From the NCBI GenBank assembly GCA_000727475.1, contig KL647300.1:3279054-3343053 (forward strand): a stretch of 64,000 bases of DNA. Reading direction: 5' to 3'. Every line of letters begins with the position of its first letter. Position 1 is the first letter of the stretch. Position numbers and translations under genes: made by a program. This stretch comes from Sarcocystis neurona. Lineage: Eukaryota > Apicomplexa > Conoidasida > Eucoccidiorida > Sarcocystidae. The notes under the pieces are model-generated. The model did not search any database, was not told where the DNA came from, and saw nothing but the letters and a program-made list of their open reading frames with translations. Of the stretch, positions 46,601-61,908 are shown piece by piece.

Positions 46601-49600
46601 TCTTCTTGTCGCTGACATATGTGAGCCTGGGGGAGAGAGCCCTGTTGGTCCTGTGCTTTGCAGTATAGTTACACGAAATATGTCCTCTGCAGCGTACCAG
46701 CAAGTCCGGATGGCTCTGCATGGCCAGCGCCCACTGTGCTGTCTCGTCCACTAGAAGCTACGACACTGCTCTAACCACACAATGGAACTGGGGAGCAGAC
46801 AATTCGATCTGCATGTCCTGGTCTAGCTGTAAAAGTGCATGCTTCTTAATACCGGGCACTACCGTTTCGATTGCTGCTCGAGTTCTTGCTACGCAGGCCT
46901 ACCTCTGTCGCTTTGTAGCGAGCCATTTCAACTCAGCAGGAAACAGCGACAGGGGTGGTACATCAGAAAGAGCCAGTCCCCAACTGCAGCAGAAGGAGCT
47001 TATACATCATTAGAAGACTCAGCTCTTCAACAGAACGTGGTGTTCCTGGTTCTCACACTGTGTGCGGCTACTATTTAGAAAACGCCTAGCGTACACGGTG
47101 CACATACAAGTGCAACCTTATAGAAGTACACCGGAGACAATATGAAGGGTCCGGCATCCAGTTGGACAGCGCTCCCTTACCCTTTCATGTGTCGAGTGTA
47201 ACACATATTCAGGATGCACAGACAAGGCAGAGATGCGGATCATTAGAGGCCGCACAGAGATTCAGCTCACATAAACCTAATCGTACACTGCTGTATGACG
47301 CGCTCACCAGAGGGCAGAAATTTCTGCTCGTATGGTGTGGGGACTGGAGCCGAATTCCCTGAAAACAGAAAGACACAGCAGTCAAAGCGTTGCTGGCGGG
47401 TAGGGCTCTAGTGTTTTTACTCATGTTTGTCTGCGTTCCAGCACCTGCATCAGTTTGTGCGGCGGCACAAACTGCCGCCTTCTGTCCAGACTCTCACAAG
47501 TCTACACAGCGACGACAAAGAATCAATCCTTCGGCGTAGCATTTGGGTCCGTCAGATATATACACATGATACAGCCTCAGCCTCGATCCTGATCAAGCCT
47601 GTCTCGGTGGGCCGGCAGGTGTGTGAAGTCCCGCGCTCACAGGGAAGGGAGGCCTTTCGATGGTTACGCGTAGTTAAAGAAGCGCTCCGTTCTCAACTGC
47701 ATGCAACATGCGTGATTCTGCCGTTGCGTCCGTTAGCAGCAGCCGCCCTGAAGATGCAGAACTGACAGCAACAGCAGGTTGGGACTGCTTTTCCTGCGTG
47801 ACCCGACGTGGGGCTGACGGTGTTGTCAAAATGTAAATAATTCTGTTGGTACAGAGACAGCAGCAACACCGTAACGAACAAGCGGCGCGGTTGGCAGCAG
47901 CAACCGGTCCAGCGACAGCAGCCTGAGCACCTGGTGCACTTGCAAAAACGCCAGCAACAGATCTTTCAGCGACGCTCGTGCCAGTTCGAGCAGCATGTTG
48001 AACACCTACCCGGCAAACAGCAGGATCAGCAGGAGCAAAGTGCAGGCAAAGAGCCAGCAGACATTACGGAGGAGGACGGTCGAACAGCACTGTGTGTAGC
48101 CACTCCACACTGTTTGCAGATCTATAAGGCATCCGCTTCTCCAGCAGCATACCACGGCAGTGGTGGTGGCTCTGAGTGAAGAAAAAATCTTTATTCCCAA
48201 CGAATGGTGCTGCCTTTTTCGTGGAACCAACTGATACTGCTCGGGCACACGTGCGTCACTGCACTTTTCAGAAGGAACATCTATGAAGCCGTCGTCCTCC
48301 GACAAATCCCCGCAGGTTTCGTAGCGGGCAGATACGCGCAAAATCTGCAAGGTAGGCGGGAGCGACTGCGTTCGCAACGCCAAGCGAATAAACTAATTCA
48401 TTACATTGCGCGCAGATAACCAGTGCACATTCACCAGCGCAGCTGTCGCACAAGTGATACTGGTCACACACGTGCTGACACATTTGGCACCCAAACCTGC
48501 ATGAGGAGTGGAGCCGTTTACTACAAGTCAGTCACAGGGTTGTGTCCATAATAGCCGCAGCAAAGCCGACGGAAGCAGCAAAAGGAAAAGACAACAAACG
48601 AGGAAGTAATTTCTGTGCTTGCCGCTGCGCACCGTCTCCCTTCCCAGCACTAAGTAGTGGCTGGCTGGAGGGGTAGTAACACAAAGTATACGCCGACTGA
48701 AGTAGACCCACAGGGTCGCTTCGATGTAACGACAGTAACGGGCTGATACGCCTCAAGGGCCATGTCAGAAGATGTAGCAAGATCGCGACTGTCTGGAAGC
48801 CACCTCGACTGCAAGATGGGCAAAGGGAAGCAGTGGTTTCGGCGATCGCAGCGACTGCAGCAAACGCTGAGCAGGTAGCAGTAGAAGAAGCAGAGGAAGA
48901 AACGGAACGAACAGTTCCAGACCTGAATAGAGTCAAATCTTACAGGGAGAACTGTGTGAATACCGAACGTTTGGTGCCGGAGGCGCATAGCCCTTCACTA
49001 GGTGACGCGACCGGAAAAGTCTGCACAGTCGTCTTGACCTGCGACACACTGAACGAATACGTACTCGTTACAGTGAACAGGAAATACCCCACCTACACTA
49101 ACGTATTTGTTACTCGTTAAAGTTGGTACAGGTGACACATGCGATAAAGAAGCGCAGGCGCCGGAATAGAAACACCGTGATTTTGTGTAAAGGTGATGAA
49201 CGAGCTGTCGGTCTGTGCAGACGTGAAGACAAATGGACAAACGCGCGCGCACTACCCCACGCAAAACGACAACCGCTCAGCTACAGAGCACTGTGGACCC
49301 TCAGGCCTCTCCTCAGAACGCCTTGCACACTTACGGTGCCGAAGCTCTTGCTAACGACATCTCTACCTGTCACACGCCTCCGGCGGCTAGCGTCTGTTCT
49401 GTCCCGGATGGAATAAGGCTACTGGTGATCACCCGGCTCCAGTTCACAGTGTCTGACCTCTTCAGAATTCCCCTCAGTATGTGTTTGTCTACGTCTGTAT
49501 GTATTATTGCTGTCATTAGTGTATTCGCTACACGTGCAGGCATCTTGTCAGAGTTGACCGCGTGATGTCACCATTAACGACACGACGTAAATTTCGACAT

Positions 49601-51227
49601 AGGAAGAGCTTCACCTTCCCATCCGTGTCTGCGTCCGCGCGCTGCAGTATGCAAGAGAGCGCCAGGTCATTCCATTGCAGCGGCTAACGCCTCAGGCGAT
49701 CTGTGTTAACTACTAATGCGATGCCAAGTATCCATGCAGGGGATACACTATTAGTTTTACTGACTCACTTTCTCTGTACTCATGTAAATAGAGATTCATA
49801 TCTGCACAACCAAGGAGATCTCACGCGAACCTTACTGTCTCTACTACGCGTGCAAACGCGTACTGCAATGCTGCGTACATCCAAAAGGCGGACTACGAGA
49901 AACATTGAGTTCAGTGTTTCACGCTATTGTTGCTTGCCGCAGGTGTCTCGCACTGCACGTCAGTTCATGCCCTGTTGCACGTGTGGTCGGCGAAAGTGCG
50001 CGGGCTAAACAAACAGATGGTGGAAGCGACAGAGACCTGTGTGGTGTTTGTCGTTAAGGTGAAAACTTCGTCTGCATCTCGGGCTATGAGGGAGAATCTG
50101 TATCAAATAGGGAGTTGTATACACCTAACGTGGGGACGCAGATCCACTCTCTATGTATCTAGGAAGGCAGGTAGACCGCTCTTCATCTCAGTATACACCT
50201 ATTAACCTTTCTCAAAGTCTTCGCCCTCTTCTTCTGGATGGCTGATTCACACTTGTCTGCGCCAGTGCACGTTGTGTATACTGTACGTTTGATTGCAGAA
50301 ACATGCTTGTTCAGTCGCGTGCGCGCATACGAGCACGCCAACAAGCACAATTGTACACTTCTGTCTCTTTTCGAATCTAGCTGCAAACCCATGGGGGATC
50401 TTAACACAGGGTAGTGCGAATTTCTGGTGACGGCTGCCGCTTTACAATTCCACCTTATCTCCGCACTAGGGGTCGCACCGACGTCTACTTGGAGAGGCAA
50501 GACCACCTGAACGACAGTGGACGGCGGCGAATCCAGACAGCAGCTGCTGTCTGGACACGGGCGGCAACTGAGGCAGCCAGCAGCTCCCTGAAAAGCCTGC
50601 AGGCTTCGCTAGTAGCATCAGCAGCAACCTTTCAAGCCAGCAGGAGGACGAAAATGGGCACCCCAGCGACAGCAAGACCTCCACAAGAAAAAGTAACGAC
50701 GTTTTTTCTAACTGGTTCCTTTCAAATGTAGCTGCGAAACGGGCGTCAGGCTCAGGTGGAAAACGCAGAATGACGGAAGTGGATTAGATGCGTAAGCATC
50801 CTGTGTGGCGTTGCCGCTTTCACCAAATCCAGGTCCGCGGCGTTCTTCGCATATCCGCACGTCGCAGATGTACACAACTGACTACCACCACGTATGCGTA
50901 TGTGCATACATTCCTTGTTGGAACATGTTGTTGTACGTTGCTTCGTATAGGATACACAACACACGATGTTTTTATACATGTTTTACTGCACACGCATCAC
51001 GCACAGATATGCACATATAACTGCGTGGACTACGACTGTGTCTTATCAGGTGAGACTAAGCCAGGACGCCTTTACACACTTTACAGCACACGTACTACGT
51101 GCATATATGCACATGAAAGAATGTGATACACCACAGCCTTTTATGTTGTTTGACCACTCCTATATGAAACCAGCGGCGCTTTTGTCGGTGCGCCGCTGTA
51201 GCCGCGGTGCTGAAGATATCCCTGCAC

Positions 51228-51273
51228 CGTTGTTGAACATGAACTCCCCGCGTTGTTGAACATGAACTCCCCG
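51228..51273. repeat. Perfect tandem duplication, 23-bp unit
   Basis: CGTTGTTGAACATGAACTCC-CCG twice with no difference. Confidence 0.95.
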
Positions 51274-52079
51274 CAGAAGGATCAGTTGGGGAAGGATACG
51301 AATTGACCGAGGACCGTGGTTAATATACAGAAACTGGTGCAAGGGGGAGGAGAAGGCAGAAAACAAGAGAGCGTTCCACTGTGGAAGAGAAGTCCGTGGT
51401 AGGTAGCTGACGAGGTAGAGAAAAAACCCTCCAGGTATAATATACATGGAGTAATAGTAGTAGTAGGAGACAAGGAGAACGGTGGGGACGAACAAAAGTG
51501 GACACAATGCTAGAAAAAGCAAAACGCAACGTCCCAAATCCCCCACGTGACACGTGCAAATGTGGGTGTACAATGGCCTCCAACGCGCAAGACGACAGAC
51601 GTACTGTACATGCAGTCTCTTGCAAAGAGACTACGTGAAGCGATCGACATGACGTACGTATACGGATATCAAAATAGACATAAATATAAATATATATACA
51701 CATATATATCCATAGCGTCGGACACATGTAGACTTTGCATATGTGTGTTTGTATACATAGAATTAAGTGGGAGTCAGACGGGGTGACTCCGTCAAGTGAA
51801 CTCCCCAAATGTATTTATGCATGTTTATTCAAAGTACGCGAAAATCTTCAAGACTCGCAACTCCCACGTGCACATGGTCGGAGCCCCATCCAGTGAACCA
51901 ACACCACTAGCGTGTCAGAGGGGATAAAAATCTCACACCTTTTATCATACTCCAACAGACGCGTATATCACGTTTTGTGCGGCGGGTGGGAGTGCATCTC
52001 GAGACACAAATGCAGACGATCAACGACTTCTCTCCGCGTACTGCCAGGTGATGAGTGCTAGGCGCGTCTTCACAAGTGT

Positions 52080-52122
52080 ACGTATGTATGTATGTATGCA
52101 TGTATTTATGTATGTGTGTATC
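52080..52122. repeat. GTAT microsatellite
   Basis: Interrupted GTAT/GTGT run in an otherwise repeat-poor stretch. Confidence 0.85.
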
Positions 52123-55100
52123 CTTCCGATACGTACAAGTAGTGTGTACAATCGTGGTCAGGAAGTACGCGTGCACAACCCGGGTTTTACGCGGGTGCTC
52201 TATGAAAGCGTGCATGACGCCACGCAGGTGTCTGCAGTAGCATGAACACATACACAAACACACACACCTGTACCGTGGACATACAGGGACAGTCGTCAGG
52301 CGCCACCTCAGTATACCCACGTCCCCTGGCCGCTGCAGAGCGTTGCGCCCCCGTAAGCTTTGTGTCGGCCTCCAAAGATAGAACGAACATTCGCAGAAAC
52401 GTCACGCCAACGTATGGGGAACAAGTGAACTACTTTTACCGCTCAATTCGTTTCGCGTCTGGTTACGTGCTATCTACATTGCGGGAGTCGCGTGACAGCA
52501 CAATGAATTTGACGTTGTCCGTCGCTGTGATGGGGAACAAGCGGATCGGCTGCAAGCAGACGTTTTTTAAGACCAACAGGCAGTGGCGGATAAGCGACCT
52601 CTTTTCCGAAGACTTCAGTAACCAGCCACCGATGCCTTCTTCCACAAAAGTGAACACCACCAAGCATGCACCAGGATACCAGACCGCACACGTGCAAGTA
52701 AGGCGTCCGCAACTCCTCAGGCACGGCTCCGCTGTACCTTGTATCCTCCGCCGTGACCACTGGTTTCACACTTGTGATTCCACTTAGGGAGTGTTGTAGA
52801 TGCGTCGGGGTGGGTTCTGTTCGTACGGGCGAGGTGAAGAGTGCACGGCTGACTGAATAAGAAGGGGCTGTATAAGTGCACGGCTTGCGCAGCTATATGT
52901 TCCTACACACAGGCTTTTTCTCTAAGGAACACGAGTGACGTCGACATCTTCCGTAGTCGTGTAAATTGTCAGCACTACTGCAGCATCCCTTCTGTTGAAC
53001 GTGTCAACTTACTGGCTACGCACCACTAGAACAGCGCGCCAATACGACTGGCAACAAGAATAGAAGAGATACGAATGACCTTTGACCGCCTGATCCTATA
53101 CTCTGTGGAACTCCAATCATGCGGAAAAAATCGGCGTGGTCACAAAAAACCGTGTCGCTAATCACACGTACGCTTCTGATGGTCATGCGCAGCTTTGCAT
53201 GTTGCTTCCACGCGGTGGCCACTGACTGGTTCCTCGGAGGGGTTCTTCCATACAGTGCAGGTCCCCGGTCGCTGTTTTAAACGGAACGCAGTTGGAATCC
53301 TTTATCTGTCGCTATTATGCAGGACGGATCACGCTCCCTTACAGTATAAAGCCCCCCAATACCTGCGATATTTCTTGACAAAAGTCATGCACAACGAGAC
53401 AGAAAGGTGCTTCCGGGGACCGTGTAGTAAGACGGACGCCACGGTCGCTGCCCCCGAACGGTGATCAGGTGGAGTTCCCCTCAGTCAAGACGTTGAATGT
53501 CGCAAATCAATTTCGCTTTCTTTGTCCAGCTAGATGTAAATCGGTGGCGCTTATTCCACTTCATGTGGTCAACTCCCTTTGGGCACAATTCTTCCCTTTG
53601 TCTACTCCCTCCTTTCTCTAGGCAGTCACTTTTGTTTCAAAAGTAATGGCGCAGGTCTGCGTATCCGACAGGGTGATCGCACTGTAATGTGTCGGGGCAA
53701 CGGCTTTGCAGCTGCCGCCACGAAATTGTCAGTTTTCACAAGCAATCGCCCCCTTACCGGCAAACTGTGTTGCAACGCTGCACGACAGTACTTGATCAAA
53801 GCATTTCTATGGGACTGCGTCGAGTTTCTGAGGTCGTCTGTCGCTCAACTGCGAAGTCTACAGGGTGCCCACCATACTGGGAGAGGATCGAGGGGCGTCC
53901 TCATGCGCATGCATGCGAGATCGAGACATATGGGTCTGGCATAGAAGAATAGACGCTCAGGATATCCCTAACCGACTCTACAAGCCTCCATTCTGTTGTC
54001 AGCTCGTCAGATACCTGTCAGACTGCTATTCGCTGTTTTATGAAGGACACCTGACTTGTCAACGTTTTCAGTCCGGGATAAAACAGTCGCCGGTGTTTGT
54101 CAACGTGTAAGAGTTCACGCTTCTATTGTCTAAACCGTTCATATGAACACAGGACATAGAATAAGTGTGGCACGATTCCAGTTTTTGCCGGGCAGGCGAT
54201 TTCATGTCTACGAGAATTCGCGAACTTCAACTGCGGAGGGAAATAGTGCAGCGGTTGTGCTACGTGGAGCCCGCTCCGCGCCGTGATGGTCCTGCTCCAC
54301 GTGTACATATTCGGTGGGATTGAGATCCGTGAACCCCACTGGCACAGAGTGGCCGACCACCATCGCAAGAACCCGCTCTGCCTATAAGCCACGCGTAACC
54401 TGCGGGAGCGCAGTTGTATATGTATACAGGCAAGTTACTGCTGTTTTAGTGTACGTGTGTGTGTAGGCACTTGCCCACGTACCCACAGCTTTACTTGCAA
54501 ATTCACGACTCCACCAGCTGCAATCATAATAGCGTTCAGAGAATTGACCGTTGAACCTGCTACGCGCACACTGCGCAAAGGTCCAGGAAAAGCATAATCA
54601 TAAAGTGGTTGCTATCATGTATGCGATTACAGCTTTCACACGACTTCCACCACCCTTCTTGATGCAGCGGCACGGCATACATGTGTGTTAATGGACTGAC
54701 AGACCGCCAACAGCAATCATCAGCAGGCATAGAAAGGACAGGATATTCGCAACCTGGTACACCGCAAACCATCACGCATGTTGACGCGAAGCACGACGAT
54801 ACGACGTGGTACTACTCACATTGCGGACGCTGTGTTTTACGCCCGCAGCCCGACGCAGTAGATGGCAGTGTGCCACAGTCACATCTCGTCTATGTGATGG
54901 ATGCAAACAGCTTTTATCACGTTCTCAATGCTAGCTTTATCCTACTCAGTTGCCTCGTCGCAATCTCTGTGTGCTGTACACACAGATTTGAAACTCCTTT
55001 AATAATAGTGAACTCGCGTGCACTCCGTAGTGCTCCGCCGACGCCTGAAATGTGTTACTGCGTTGGTGCGTGCATTGATGCGCGCGGTCACCTCGTGCGT

Positions 55101-57424
55101 CAAAGCGTGCTCTTGGGTTGTGTCTCATCTCAATAAAGGACGTGCTTCGACATCTGTTCCTCCGCCCTGCTCGGTGTTGTGCCACTCGGTGAAAGCTGCA
55201 CAACTTGTGTTTGATCACATTTTAGTCGCGTATTTGTTGTCACCAAAGGGGGCAGACTGACGGTTGTCAGGTGGAGAAGTCAGCACCGTCGTAGCACACA
55301 GAAGCAGGACTTTTATCTCCGGCGTTCCTGAAGTTCTGCGGTAGCGACGGCGTTCGAAGTGACCAGCGGAGGCGATTGAGCAGGCGTCGCGGATATACAT
55401 TTGACAGCGGCTTAATAGTGCAGTGTGCGACACCATCGGTGGCAGCATGGCAAACCTTGTAGATGTCGAGGTGGTCGACAAGCAAATAAACTTCCACCTT
55501 TGTGCGCAATTATTACGGAGGGGCACACGTGCACATGTGCACCTCCTTGCCGAGGGACGCATGCACATGTGCCGGCTATGCACCCGTATGCATATAAAGA
55601 AAATGCAGCAATACACAGATATAAATATTTGCGTACCCGTTTGTGGGGCAGGACAAGTTGTCGTATATTGACTTATCCACAAATACGTACGCTGATGTGA
55701 GCATAATTGTTTTATAGAGGAAGTAGTCACTGATAAAATAAGTGAATTCCCACACGAGACATAACTCCGTTATACATTCACACACATATTTTACCGTCTG
55801 CGTTTTCTTCGGCGTATTTTTTGCGTTCTGAACTACACTGCATCGCATTTCGTCGTAGTGTTGCGAGGCTGCAAATGAAGAATCAACAGGGGAGTCGGTT
55901 GAGTCAACATGTCGTACTGATTCTTTTGTAGGCGCTTTTGGGCACCAGCAGCGGCGGTCGGAGATTAGTAAAAAGATTTGCGTTTTCTGCAGTGCTGCAG
56001 ACCGAACAGCGTGCCCTCAGGATGACACGTGGCAGCACAGCTGACACGTACGTATGCGCAGCTACGCCACCAGGAGAAAATAGTGACGTCTATAGTGTTG
56101 TACACTCAGGGAAGTTTTGCAGTCAATACAGCAAAAGCTAGAGTAATTGATCTATTTAGTCTTTTTCCCGAAGCTACTGGCGAATCGGTGGAATTTTTCC
56201 ACTCGCGGCGGCGTTTGCCTTCAATAGCATCCTTTCTCATCTGGGCACATATGCCCGCGTATCCTTTTCATCAGAAGTGTAGGGAGACCCAGAATACTCG
56301 CACGCAACAGTGTTGAAAGCCCTGTTGCCACTTTCAAAATTCCACCTCATGCAGGAGAGCGCACAGTGGATATACCTTCACTAAAGCGACTTCAGGGAGC
56401 TGCTTTCACTTTAGCGGGGCCCAGAGACGGATGCAACGAAGCTGCTTCAACTCTTTGCTCTGCCGCCACTTTCAGGGCAGCCGCTGTCCCTTTACCAGGC
56501 AGCAAACCTGCAGGTCGTCTCCCCAGGGCTGCTTCTTCCGCACTCGAGACGCTGAAGTCGCTTGGTTTAGATCGCGGTTTTGTCCGTACGCGGTCAACCT
56601 CTTGTTTACGCGCAATGGCGAAGCGCTGGGCAGGGGAGCACAAAGGACGGACGCTGCAGTGGCATTGACAGGTGCTAAGTTGTACCACTGGTCGGTAACT
56701 TTTTGATTGTGTACGTTCCGGCGCCCACCACGACCAGCAAACAAAGGAGTGCTCTGTGCTGACGTAGCAGCACTACAGTGACGAACATCGTTCACACATG
56801 TATGAATACGTATGCTGTTTTCGTAGTCAAGACACCATTGCACCAGTAACCATCCGTATGCCTTCTGATCACAGTGCGCAGTGCAGCGATGCACAGAGTC
56901 TTGTCCCCCTTCGTGAGAACCTCTCGTTACTACGCTGACGTCACCTACCTTCGACCGCAGCTGAAGGTCAAAATCGGCGTAACACGCGCCGTGCCATCAC
57001 AAACAATGGAGTTCGTGACCTGCTTGACCAGAGGGGTTGTAGGCGCTAGCGTGCACGTACTCGTTTACTCTGTAGAGCTTTACCTGTCGCAGTGCAGAAA
57101 GACTCTTGAGTTCGGCTGCTATGCCGTTGTCGGTGTCGGATGATGCTTTTCGTAGATTTTCGACAGCCGTCCAGGGTTCCTCAAGCCACAGAGAAGGCAC
57201 GAGGGCTTTGCAGGAAGGGGCGGAAAAGTACTTCAGGCGGCCCCCTACATGCTGTTTTCTCTCATTTTCAAGGTACAGGTGACGGTAGTGGTTCAGGTCT
57301 GTCTCTAAAAGATATAGGGCGTACGCGCTTCGCAGCTCTGCACTTTTTAATTCCGCGTACTGACTCCTACCCTCATATCCCCCCCCACGAACCACGACTG
57401 CCTAACGGATAACCTCAGTCACAA

Positions 57425-57505
57425 ACAAGCACAGACACACAGAGAAACACACACACACACACATGCATACATATATACATACACACACACATATATCCAT
57501 CCAGA
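57425..57505. repeat. CA-rich and CATA microsatellite
   Basis: An AC run at about 57447-57462 followed by CATATA and ACAC repeats, just upstream of the possible cysteine-containing exon. Confidence 0.85.
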
Positions 57506-57544
57506 CGTATGTACATGCATACAGTGCAACAACTACCCTTACAC

Positions 57545-57852
57545 ACACGTCCGTCGATGAATGGGATGGACGATTTGAGTCAGAAGTGGTTGATATGCAA
57601 GGTTCACCGTGCGTTCAATTGTGTACTGCTTCTAATGTTTCTTTGTGCGTGGAAGCACGGTGTACGGGGAAAGTCCTGATTGCCGTACTAAGGGCAGGTG
57701 CTCCCAGCACAAGCAGACGTTACGCCCGTTCGTCTGGACACGTATGTATAACCGGTTGGAGAATGAAAACCGCCGGGGGAAACGGATGCGCAGTTTACAA
57801 ACTGAACGGCTTCGTTGAATTAGACCTGCACTACACCGTCAATCCTGCAAGG
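57545..57852 (+). CDS. Possible cysteine-containing exon
   Basis: A plus-strand frame reads about 100 codons with regular Cys spacing (PCVQLCTASNVSLCVEARCT and HVCITGWRMKTAGGNGCAVY) and ends at a good donor (GCAAG|GTAGGT) at 57852/57853. The upstream side runs into a CA-rich microsatellite, so the true 5' boundary is unknown. The Cys pattern could suit a secreted or surface domain, but I cannot name one and no neighbouring exon was established. Confidence 0.2.
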
Positions 57853-60800
57853 TAGGTTTCCAGCCAGTCGTATTCATGGTTACGGGGGACACACTGTTAA
57901 GACTAACTCTGACAGTACGTCGGGGTGTCCCTACTTAAGGTAGGGGTGGACGGAGTGCTTCACAACATGCCTTATCCTTCAAGAACTACTTCTAGCGAAG
58001 GGTGGGCGCGCGTGGATCAAAACATTACCCTACTAGTACAGGTGAACGGGGGCGGCTCAGCCAGCAGTCCTCTTCGAATCGTACCACGAGGTACCACTGC
58101 AACGCGTTTGGAAAAGGCTTCTTCTGCTGCTGTAATGGGCATGGGAGATGCCGCGGACACTGCTGCCTGTGCTTTTTGAAAAGGCGCCGCTCCTGAAGCC
58201 CCCTGCGTCAGAACATGCGAAGAAGAACATCTGCGTTAACACGCGTCGCTAGGGAAGAGACTCAGTCCCAGTCTTTACTGTGGGCCGCGTTGCATTTCGG
58301 GAGTCAGCCCGTCGAAGCATGATGAAGGCGGTCACACGTCTAGCACGGATATACTATCAAATGTCGTCCGCATCGGTATCGGAATCAGAAACACTTCAGG
58401 CAGTACAAGAAAAAGAGGGCGCACGCTGCTTGCCTCCATTGAAGAATTCAACGGATATGCGAGTGCATTACCTGTGAACTCATGGTGCCACTGAGGCTTC
58501 TGATGAGACTGTCCTGTCTGCTTGCGGCACTGGCATATCCATATGACTGATCATTGAGCCTACAGCAGGACCACACGTAACCTCGAGCAGCACTACATCA
58601 GATGATCATGTTCTTCTTTATGCCTATATTTCAACTCAATTTGCTACGATGAGATGTCACGACGGACGTTTCTTGTTAGCGACTGTTGATACATTATGCT
58701 TGTTGTGTGTGAACATCTGGCTACGCTAATACATTATTCGTTTATGCTTGTGTCCTCCTACTGGGGGGGGAGGCCTACATTTCATAGTGCGCAGCCGCAC
58801 GGCGAAATGCTTCCACGGCGCTAATACGTGCTCTGAGGCGCGCCGTCGCCGGGTGCACGCGTGGTCTATGTGAATCATCCATCTTTGCAACAACTGGCCT
58901 CAAAAGAGAGCGTCACGCTTTCCCAGAACGTAGTTTGTCTTTCTGCCAAGAACGCAACACTTCCTTCGTAGACGGGCGCAGCTTCTTCAAAAGTCCCAGC
59001 AGCTACCCTTGTATAGTACAGAGGAGAGGACGCCGGGTGACATCATGCCCAAAGACATGCAGACACTGACATTCTTGTCAGCCACGCTTCTTGGTCCCCT
59101 TTTGCGTGCTACGAGCGAGAGCCCTACAGCGATATTCCGATAGATATAGACGACTCAGGATTATCTAGGAAATGACACCCACTTCTAACGGATGTCGACA
59201 TTTCCGGCCGCACGTGCACGCTACTGCGCGCGGGTTTACAATTCTATAAAATTCGGGAGCGCACGGAAATGTATGCAGCCACGTAAAAGTCCAGCGACAG
59301 GCGGCGAGCCGCCTTAACGAACGCGCCAACAGAAGTGTTCCGAACGACGTAGCGAAGGAAATGTTCAGCGGCGCTCACGAGTTAGTCGATTCTGCGAACA
59401 CGTGGGACTGAATAACTTGTACTTTTACGCACGTGTACTCATTGTTCTCCGCGTACGAACTGCTGTGTTCCAGTTCGGGGGTGGGCAGAAAGGAACCGGG
59501 AGAGAGACACGAGGACCAGGGAAGGCACTGCCGCGTAGACACAGCCACCCATCGTCTTCGCGCTTGCCCGCAACAGCAGCAGTCTTTATGCGCCTCGTTG
59601 CCATGTCGGATAACACGCCCACTAGGTTGAATACTTTTTTCGCTTGTTGCAAGGATCGCCTGTGGCAAAAAGCGAACACCGCCGTTTTAGGAGGAGAACA
59701 GAGAAGAGTATGTTGTGCACTATTGATCGTCAGCTGTAGCCGGCCAGGTGGGCAGGGGAGACGACCACAGCGCAAGGCAGCACGGAAGTCTGAAGTGGCT
59801 AGGCCAGAAGCAGGCAGACAGAACGCGTATGGAGATTCATGCAAACCCACTGTAATCTGCTAGCGAAGCAACTGCCGCATAGGGAATACTGTATAGGACG
59901 CTTTTTCTCAAGACGCCTAACGCGTGTGCTCTTTTTCAGTGTTCTGGGAAATTTGTGGAGGATCCCCTAGGGATGTGGAAGCTGTACACCGTGAAATCAT
60001 GTTTCACGCGTAAAGCCGTCCAGCCGCTGAACCTGTGTTTGCTTCCTCGTGGGAGGTTGACCACGTATCCGCTGGCTGGCGGTCGCCTCGTGCGGTTGGT
60101 GCCGCCACCACCTCCGTGTGTAGCCACCCGCGGGGAAGGTTAGAGCGTACCGCACCACCATTCAATTGCACATGAGGTGGTTTTGAAATACACTATTTTC
60201 CGGGCATGTCCAGAAGAGTTACATTAGGTACGAACCTCTCTTTTCATACTTATGCGCGGGTTGAAAGACAAAGATAAAGCGGATTTGAGAAGCGCCACGT
60301 GCGCGGATAGCCGGACTTCTCGCTGGACTGTTCCCTCATCCTGGACACCGTTGTCTTGCTTGTAGGGGTGCAGGTGCTGTGGTGCGGCGAAGCCTGCTCA
60401 CGCTCTCCACTGCACACGGGGGAAAACAGATGCACTGTTTGATCTTCATTAGACGTACGCGTGCAAGTGCTGTTGCTGTCGCAGTCGGACATGCGTGTGT
60501 GAGAAATGTGAATGTATGGCGCAGGGCGGTTTCGCCTGCAGCACCATTTGCTACGTGTCGCAACGCTCTGTCGCTATTTTGGAATGTACCCGCAATCACC
60601 TTAGGAGGCTCTTACAAAATAGCCTGGTTGCCCAGTTCATCTGAATCCTGCTTGAGTGCTGTGCATGCGGAAGACAGGCGTTGAAAGCAGTCTTCAAGTG
60701 TGCTGCTTCGGTCCGTTTTGCGTGTCGTCATTATCCACACCTCGTAAAGAAAATTAGTCACTGTCAAACACTAGGATGAGGAAGACTGCGAGCGGAGTCA

Positions 60801-60882
60801 GACCCCAAAGTTCACCACAACGTACATAGACTGGTACGCGGCAGGCGGTGCAACGCGCTGTTGATGCCCACAAGCCAATTAC

Positions 60883-61534
60883 CTTATAAGCACCGCTGTT
60901 AAAACGAACAGGTTTTGACAACACTGTACAACGCCGTGGCCGTCGCAGAGCTGCACGCCCATACATGGCGACCGCTTCAGAGCGCCTACGCTGCATACAC
61001 TGTACGCCGTCATTGCGCAACGCTGCCTCCAGTGATGGACGCTCTAAGGATGCGCCGGAGGATCCCTGACAAAAAAAGCAGTTTCCTGCGGTAGAGTGTT
61101 TTGTGAAACACGTGCTTTCGTCTACACCGTCCCCTCCTACCCGGCCGACTCGCCAACACCTGACGTTGGCTACTAAAGAAGTGAAGATCTTCATCCGGAG
61201 TGTACTTCATGTCAGCGGATACCGAGATACGAACTTATGGCTCACCTTGGCGCTTCTGTGGTAAACTCATTTGCCCTTTGCAGTCCTGTCTTCACGACGG
61301 TTTTGAAGAGGCGCCACCCATTTACAACCACCTCTGGCCGCCTCGCAGTGGCTTTATGTGCCCTTCGCGGTTCTGGGGTTACAATGTTTTCTGTGTTGAC
61401 GAAATTAAGGTCTCTTCCAGATTTCACCGTTGTTCTATCGAGCGCACTCCCCTCTTCCAGCAACAGATACAATAACGCTTTATGCCAACCGCACTCATCG
61501 GGCAGAAGCACCACATATCGTACAGCGTTATTCG
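60883..61534 (-). CDS. Possible exons of an unrecognised minus-strand gene
   Basis: 61534-61246 has an acceptor (ggatttttacag) and a strong donor (CCAAG|GTGAGC); it reads VRYVVLLPDECGWHKALLYL and onward. 61065-60883 has a very strong acceptor (ctttttttgtcag) and donor (TATAAG|GTAATT); it reads 61 codons including SSGASLERPSLEAALRNDGV. Splicing them directly would give a frameshift and an early stop, so if both are real an intervening exon is missing. Plus-strand frames across 61,280-61,470 also look protein-like, which shows how weak this evidence is. Confidence 0.2.
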
Positions 61535-61908
61535 CTGTAAAAATCCAGAACACAGACTGGACAACAGCTGTCTCCTGACACGTGAATAGCTGTTGTCACC
61601 GCATATGTTATGGTTGATGATCCACCAGCTTGAACACGTCACCAATGTTCTTTTTTAGAAGTGTCAGGATGCCAAAGTGAGAGCAGGGGAGTTCTGCAGT
61701 CGTGACAGGTTCTGCACCTTCTGTACAACTTGGAGGTTGCAGTGCGGGCTGATGTGCTGCAAGTTTTTGACTGTGCATTGAAGACTGTTTATCTAAGCAA
61801 AAGAGCCCCCCCCGGGAGGCGCTTGTGTTATGCCCGAAATGTGCTAACGGTGTACCATTGCCTGGCGAATGGGGAAATCCCCTCTAGCGAGAAAGCTCTG
61901 ATGTCGCA